Shown here in pieces: positions 59,269-64,000 of a stretch of DNA of 64,000 nt. The stretch is from positions 620,001 to 684,000 of the forward strand of contig NZ_QRDQ01000007.1 in assembly GCF_003385895.1 (NCBI RefSeq), written 5' to 3'. The notes beneath the pieces were generated by a model. The model was not told the DNA's origin, did no database searches, and worked only from the letters and a program-made list of their open reading frames with translations. The position numbers were made by a program, and so were the translations under genes. The DNA is from Flavobacterium cutihirudinis. Its GTDB lineage: Bacteria; Bacteroidota; Bacteroidia; Flavobacteriales; Flavobacteriaceae. The stretch's first letter is position 1; every line of letters starts with the position of its first letter.

Positions 59269-62200
59269 ATGAAAAAAATCTTTGTGTTAATGCTGTTTTT
59301 GCTTGGACTCACCGTGGTCACAGGGCAAACTACTACTTCAAGTATTAAAGGAATTGTTAAAAGCTCTTCAAATGAGCTGCTGCCAGGTGCTGGTATTTTA
59401 GCAATTCATACACCAACCGGAACAAAATACTCTGCTGTTTCTAACGAAGATGGAAGATTTAGTATTTTGAATATGAGAATTGGAGGACCGTACAAAATTG
59501 TGGTAACATTTGTAGGTTTTCAGGATCAGGAATATTCGGATGTGTATCTGGATCTGGGAAAACCATTTAATATGGATGTATTGTTGGCTGATCAAAGTCA
59601 AACTCTGGAAGAAGTTAAGGTTACTGCTAAAGATAAAGTCTTTAAAAGTGGAAAAACAGGAGCTGAAACTACGATTGGCAGAAGAGAGTTAACGGCCTTG
59701 CCAACAATTTCAAGATCTGCTGAAGATTTTACCCGTTTGGAGCCAACAGCGAGTGGTGGATCTTTCGGTGGAAGAAATGATCAGTATAATAATTATTCTT
59801 TAAACGGTGCAGTTTTTAATAACCCTTTTGGTTTAGATGCTGCAACCCCTGGAGGGCAGACTGGTGCGCAGCCAATTTCGTTAGATGCAATTGAGCAAAT
59901 TCAAGTTGCTACAGCTCCTTACGATGTTACTTTGTCTGGTTTTACTGGAGCTTCAGTAAATGCGGTTACAAAGTCTGGAAGCAATGAGTTTCATGGTACT
60001 GCTTATGCTTTTTACAGAAATCAGGATTTGACAGGAAGCAAGGTAAAAGGGGAGAAAATATTTGTGCCTTCTCTGGAGCAAACTCAGGCTGGATTTAGTT
60101 TGGGAGCGCCAATAATTAAAGATAAATTATTTATTTTCGGGAATTTTGAAATTGATAAACGAAGTGATTTAGGATCTAACTTTGTTGCAAATAATAATGA
60201 CGGCGTTACCGGAATTAATGAATCGAGAGTTTTGGAATCTGATTTAATTGCGGTTTCAAATGCTTTGGCAAATTTGGGTTATAATACTGGAGCTTATCAG
60301 GGATTTAAACATGAATCTAATTCAAGTAAAGGAATTATAAAATTAGACTGGAACATTAATGATAATCATAAATTGGCAGTGATTTATAATTTTCTAGACG
60401 CATCAAAAGATAAACCGGCACACCCAACCGCTCTTGGATTTAGAGGGCCAAGTGCTTCAATTTTACAATTTCAGAATTCGGGCTATGAAATTAATAATAA
60501 ATTAAGTTCGTTTTTAGTGGAGCTGAATTCAAAATTTAGTGAAACAGTTTCGAATAAGTTACAGGCTGGTTACACACATTTTAATGATTATAGAGATCCG
60601 TTTTCTGTTCCGGCACCTGTAATAAATATTCAGGACGGGGCAGGATCAAATTATATAATTGCCGGCCATGAACCTTTCTCGATAAATAATACTTTAGATC
60701 AAAAAGTAATTCAGATCACAGATAATTTGACTTATACTGTTGGTAAACATGTATTTACTTTTGGTGGTTCTTTCGAGAAATTTGCCTTCAAAAATTCCTT
60801 TAACCTGGCAGGATATGATAATTTCGGGAATCCTAATGGTTACGCGGGAACATTCTTTACTCCGTATTTCACAGTGCAAGATTTCTTAGATGATGCTGCT
60901 AAACCTTATGCATCAAGTATTATTGCCCAAAATCTTAAATATGCTCAGGATACTTATAATACAAAAAGTCAGTTTGCGGTAGGAAGTGATGGCGGATGGA
61001 AATTAGCTGAGTTAAATGTAGGTCAATTGGCTTTTTATGCACAGGATGATATTAGTGTAAATGATGATTTTAAATTGGCTATTGGTTTAAGAATTGACAA
61101 ACCTTTGTATTTTAATACTGCAGATTTGATCCAGAAGTATATTGATACTGATAATGGAGGCTCTGGTAGAGATAATAGCATAGATTATTATAATCCACAG
61201 ACTGGTCAGGAAGTAAAATTAATTTCGACTGATTTGCCTAGTGATAAAATCCTTTGGTCGCCAAGAGTTGGGTTTAACTGGGATGTAAAAGGAGATGCGA
61301 CTTCTCAACTTAGAGGAGGATCTGGGATTTTTACAGGAAGAATTCCGTTTGTTTGGTTAGGAAATCAGGTAAGTGGTGCTGATGATAGCTTTTTGCAAAT
61401 TATGGATCCGAGTTTTAAATGGCCACAAGTGTGGAGATCAAGTTTAGGTTATGATCATAGATTTGAAAGCAATTATATCGTATCGCTTGATTTGGCTTAT
61501 AATAAAGATATCAATGGCGTACATGTTCAGAACTGGGGTTTAAAGCCTCCAACAGGAACTTTGGCGGGTGTTGATAACAGATTGATTTATACGGCAGCAG
61601 ACCATGGAGCAAACAATGCTTATGTAATGACTAATTCAGATAAAGGAAGTGCCTTTACGGCAACTGTAAAAGTGCAAAAAACTTTTCTGAATGGGTTATA
61701 TGCAAGTGTGGCTTATAATTATTTAAAATCGCAAGATGTTAACTCAATTGAAGCAGAAATCACTGGAGATGCATTTGCTTTTAATCCGGCTTTAGGAAAT
61801 GTAAATAACGATGTTTTGTCTAATTCGAAATATGGTGATACACACCGATTTATTGGAGTAGCATCAAAAAAATGGAAATATGGAAAAGACAAATGGGCGA
61901 CTACAGTTTCTACCTTTTTAGAGTATGCTCAGGGCGGACGCTATAATTATACTTACGGCGGGGATATTAATGGTGACGGCTCTTCTGTTAACGATTTAAT
62001 TTATATTCCAACAACGGCCGAGATTGGACAAATGAATTTTAGTGCTCCAGGTCAGGCAGCTGCTTTTGATGCGTTTATTTCTCAGGATAAATACATGAAA
62101 GATAGAAGAGGGCAATATGCAGACCGTTATGGTGCTATATCTCCATGGAGAGGAAGATGCGATCTTAAAGTAATGCAGGATTACAATTTTAGAGTTTCTT

Positions 62201-62439
62201 CGGCATCTGAGAAAACAAATACAATTCAGTTTAGTATAGATGTTTTGAACTTTGGGAATTTGATAAATTCTGATTGGGGCGTTGTACAAGTACCTACAAG
62301 TGTTCAGCCAATTGGTGTGACTGTCGCAGGAAATGTGCCAACATACACATTTAATAATACGCTTGTAAAAACATACAATTATGATGCGAGTTTGACATCG
62401 AGATGGCAAGCACAATTTGGTATCAGATACATTTTTTAG
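59269..62439 (+). CDS. Oar-like TonB-dependent receptor
   Basis: A 1056-residue outer-membrane protein. After the signal peptide (ending in VVTGQ) come a carboxypeptidase-regulatory-like domain (about 25-110, SIKGIVKSSSNELLPGA) and a plug (about 115-240) with RSAEDFTRLEPTASGGSFGGR, NYSLNGAVFNNPFG and SLDAIEQIQVATAPYDVTLSG. The barrel ends in FGIRYIF. It belongs to the Oar branch, named for a Myxococcus adhesion protein, rather than SusC: there is no SusD neighbour. Ligand unknown; peptides or protein secretion have been suggested for relatives. It is monocistronic with a strong terminator. Confidence 0.93.
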   Translation: MKKIFVLMLFLLGLTVVTGQTTTSSIKGIVKSSSNELLPGAGILAIHTPTGTKYSAVSNEDGRFSILNMRIGGPYKIVVTFVGFQDQEYSDVYLDLGKPFNMDVLLADQSQTLEEVKVTAKDKVFKSGKTGAETTIGRRELTALPTISRSAEDFTRLEPTASGGSFGGRNDQYNNYSLNGAVFNNPFGLDAATPGGQTGAQPISLDAIEQIQVATAPYDVTLSGFTGASVNAVTKSGSNEFHGTAYAFYRNQDLTGSKVKGEKIFVPSLEQTQAGFSLGAPIIKDKLFIFGNFEIDKRSDLGSNFVANNNDGVTGINESRVLESDLIAVSNALANLGYNTGAYQGFKHESNSSKGIIKLDWNINDNHKLAVIYNFLDASKDKPAHPTALGFRGPSASILQFQNSGYEINNKLSSFLVELNSKFSETVSNKLQAGYTHFNDYRDPFSVPAPVINIQDGAGSNYIIAGHEPFSINNTLDQKVIQITDNLTYTVGKHVFTFGGSFEKFAFKNSFNLAGYDNFGNPNGYAGTFFTPYFTVQDFLDDAAKPYASSIIAQNLKYAQDTYNTKSQFAVGSDGGWKLAELNVGQLAFYAQDDISVNDDFKLAIGLRIDKPLYFNTADLIQKYIDTDNGGSGRDNSIDYYNPQTGQEVKLISTDLPSDKILWSPRVGFNWDVKGDATSQLRGGSGIFTGRIPFVWLGNQVSGADDSFLQIMDPSFKWPQVWRSSLGYDHRFESNYIVSLDLAYNKDINGVHVQNWGLKPPTGTLAGVDNRLIYTAADHGANNAYVMTNSDKGSAFTATVKVQKTFLNGLYASVAYNYLKSQDVNSIEAEITGDAFAFNPALGNVNNDVLSNSKYGDTHRFIGVASKKWKYGKDKWATTVSTFLEYAQGGRYNYTYGGDINGDGSSVNDLIYIPTTAEIGQMNFSAPGQAAAFDAFISQDKYMKDRRGQYADRYGAISPWRGRCDLKVMQDYNFRVSSASEKTNTIQFSIDVLNFGNLINSDWGVVQVPTSVQPIGVTVAGNVPTYTFNNTLVKTYNYDASLTSRWQAQFGIRYIF

Positions 62440-62463
62440 TAAAGTAAAAAAAGTTATAAATTT

Positions 62464-62491
62464 GCCCTCGCGTTTGCGAGGGCTTTTTTTT
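62464..62491 (+). terminator. Terminator of the Oar-like receptor gene
   Basis: GCCCTCGC pairs with GCGAGGGC around GTTT (62464-62483), followed by eight T. Unusually GC-rich for this genome. Confidence 0.93.
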
Positions 62492-62533
62492 GTAAAAAAT
62501 CAAAAGTCTTTTAAACGTTTAAACTTTACAAAA

Positions 62534-63007
62534 ATGAAATACGCAAGATTAACAAAAGAGCAATTTGATGAATTGCATGCAGAATTTGCCAGTTTTTTAG
62601 CAACTCAAGCAATTGATAAAGCAGAGTGGGATTCTCTTAAAACCAACAAGCCTGAAGTTGCTGAACAGGAATTAGATGTTTTTTCAGATTTGATTTGGGA
62701 AGGTGTTTTGTCAAGAGCTGAATTTTTGGAACATTTTTCAAAAAACCATATTTTTCTTTTTCAATGTTTTGATACTCATGTACAGTCAATTGTATTAAAA
62801 GCATTAGTTCCAGAGACGGATTTTTTAAGTCAGGAAGGTTTGCAATGGCTAAGCGACAATATGTTTACTGAAAATATTGAAATGAAAGTTGGTAAAAAAG
62901 TGTTTACTGAAGATCGAAATGCATCTATTTTTCAATTAATTCAACAGGGAGCTTTTTTAAGTGATGGACAATTGTTTAAACAGATCAATAGTATTATCGA
63001 GTCTTAA
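62534..63007 (+). CDS. DUF6495 family protein
   Basis: A 157-residue soluble protein starting MKYARLTKEQFDELHAEF. An upstream in-frame ATG at 62417 overlaps the receptor gene and crosses its terminator, so I reject it. It is mostly helical and acidic (AEQELDVFSDLIWEGVL, then LFQCFDTHVQSIVLKALVP, IENKM-like charged ends), which I recognise as the flavobacterial family DUF6495. Function unknown. It is the last convincing gene before about 0.9 kb of apparently non-coding DNA. Confidence 0.8.
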   Translation: MKYARLTKEQFDELHAEFASFLATQAIDKAEWDSLKTNKPEVAEQELDVFSDLIWEGVLSRAEFLEHFSKNHIFLFQCFDTHVQSIVLKALVPETDFLSQEGLQWLSDNMFTENIEMKVGKKVFTEDRNASIFQLIQQGAFLSDGQLFKQINSIIES

Positions 63008-63033
63008 GAGTTTTTTAAATTTTTAAATACAAT

Positions 63034-63075
63034 AAAAGGTTAAACAAATGGAATTTTCATTGTTTAGCCTTTTTG
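63034..63075 (+). terminator. Terminator of the DUF6495 gene
   Basis: AAAAGGTTAAACAA pairs with TTGTTTAGCCTTTT (one G-T pair) and a T-rich tail follows, about 30 bases after the stop. Confidence 0.75.
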
Positions 63076-63950
63076 TATTTTTTTAACAGTTGTTTAATTT
63101 TTATTGTTTTTTTAAACAGGTACTTTTACGTGTTTTTTTATAAAGAAGCAATAATTTAGGATTTTGATTAAAATAATGTAGGTTTTGTCTGTTGTTTTTT
63201 GAATTTGTTAAATTAGAGCTGATAAAAATCCTTTACAATGTAGGATTTTACTTTAAATATTTCAATTTTGTCTAATCTTTTGCTTTTGTAGTTTTAATTC
63301 TACAATCCGTTTATTGCCTTGAAATAGCTACTTTTTCCTATAAAAAACGCCGTTTTTGATACTTCTATACTGTTGTATTTACTTCGAAGATCAAAAGTAT
63401 GCTTGTTTTGTATTTTTCTTTTCCTTAATTTTAGAATAATAAAAGTTAAACAAAATAGTCTGATGTCTTTTTGAAACCATCTTTAAAACTTGTTTTTGTT
63501 TAATGTTGTCAATTAAAAAAGTCTGTGTAATAATAAGCCTGTATTAAATAACTTAAATTAGTTTGCATATGGAAATGACAATTACTCTAATTATTAAGTT
63601 CGTATTTGCGATTCAAATTCTGTTAGTCTCATTTTTTATCTTTTTTGAATTTACTTCTATAGTAAATTTTATTTCAACTAATATATTTCATAAAAATTAT
63701 AATAGTTCAAGTTTTTCATTTTCAAATCCCAATCGGCGATTTTGTGAGTGAAAAACTTTTTTGTGTTTATTCGTCTCAAACAGATGGATAAGGATCAAAA
63801 AATCGTATCTCAATTATTTTAAATTAAATGACTAATTTAAAATAGCGAAAAGTTCTCAGAGGACTAATCAACTTCTTTGAATATTGAGGTATTCTATATA
63901 ATAATAAAATTCCCCCCGTTTAGCTCAACTTAAATTTTCTTTTTTGAAAA
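63076..63950. other. About 0.9 kb without a convincing gene
   Basis: Very AT-rich sequence. The longest open frame (ATG at 63569, to 63751) gives a 60-residue peptide with one hydrophobic stretch (LIIKFVFAIQILLVSFFIFF) and no family; I do not call it. No tRNA or named RNA was recognised. It could hold a promoter for the next operon or an unrecognised small RNA. Confidence 0.5.
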
Positions 63951-64000
63951 TTAAGCATTTAATAAATCGCTCCTTTTGGAAGACTGATTCAGATCTTTAT
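63951..64000 (-). CDS. Possible C-terminal end of a gene entering from the right
   Basis: On the minus strand an open frame runs from the window edge through LNQSSKRSDLLNA to a TAA at 63951-63953. Only 16 codons are visible. The residues are of an ordinary coding kind, but this is too short to assign. Confidence 0.25.
   Translation of the reverse strand, partial: KDLNQSSKRSDLLNA

Noticed and set aside
62417-62533. Upstream start for the DUF6495 gene
   Set aside because: It overlaps the receptor gene and runs through that gene's terminator; the ATG at 62534 gives the normal family start.
63563-63751. Short frame with one hydrophobic stretch
   Set aside because: It is AT-rich, low in complexity, has no family resemblance and no neighbour to support it.

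Overview
The window is AT-rich (about one third G+C by eye) and reads as chromosomal DNA of a Flavobacterium (Bacteroidota), probably close to F. johnsoniae. The evidence is a SusC/SusD polysaccharide-utilisation locus, Bacteroidota promoter elements (TTG, about 19 bases, then TAnnTTTG), very short A-rich ribosome-binding regions, Bacteroidota-only families (BT_3928-type DoxX, DUF1599, DUF6934, DUF6495), a chromosomal subclass B1 metallo-beta-lactamase of the IND/BlaB/JOHN type, and several dispersed palindromic repeats. No rRNA, tRNA, phage, insertion sequence or CRISPR array was seen.

Layout. 1-4806 (minus strand): a cut DUF1203 gene, a TlpA-like thioredoxin protein, a NERD-domain protein, an SRPBCC/AHSA1 protein, a small membrane protein and a CPA1 Na+/H+ antiporter. 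5087-11716 (plus): dnaK behind an unusual promoter region, corA, pta and ackA. 11817-26579 (plus) is the most interesting part: a transmembrane one-component regulator, SusC, SusD, a GH144-type endo-beta-1,2-glucanase, an esterase, a GH3 beta-glucosidase, a glycerophosphodiesterase and a GH43 enzyme. I read it as a locus for taking up and stripping beta-1,2-glucans that carry phosphoglycerol and acyl groups, such as the periplasmic or cyclic glucans of Proteobacteria. An M28 peptidase follows.

28219-42719 (minus) is mixed: a Coq4-like protein, a YiiX-type amidase, an outer-membrane protein, kdsA, arylamine N-acetyltransferase, a compact four-gene operon of unknown function ending in a nonsense-interrupted gene, an ether-lipid pair (lysoplasmalogenase plus alkylglycerol-monooxygenase-like protein), clpS-prmA, tpiA, a second TlpA protein, a hydrolase with a late nonsense codon, a DUF6934 gene overlapping a 50-residue ORF, BT_3928-type DoxX and DUF1599. 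42870-53058 holds folP, rlmH, a secreted adenosine deaminase, a pirin-OsmC-GNAT operon, an AlkC-like DNA repair protein, nadC and a YihY protein. 53061-64000 holds DUF2147, the metallo-beta-lactamase, priA convergent with a LytTR response regulator, the rpsF-rpsR-rplI operon with a textbook Bacteroidota promoter, an Oar-like TonB-dependent receptor, DUF6495 and about 0.9 kb without a convincing gene.

How the genes work together. In the glycan locus, SusC/SusD would import oligosaccharides cut at the surface by the lipoprotein endo-glucanase. The esterase and glycerophosphodiesterase would remove substituents, GH3 would finish oligosaccharides to glucose, and the membrane-spanning regulator would sense the ligand in the periplasm and switch on susC through TGATGTA boxes. 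Pta and AckA drain acetyl-CoA to acetate. The rest is mainly housekeeping in the order usual for flavobacteria, interrupted by accessory cassettes.
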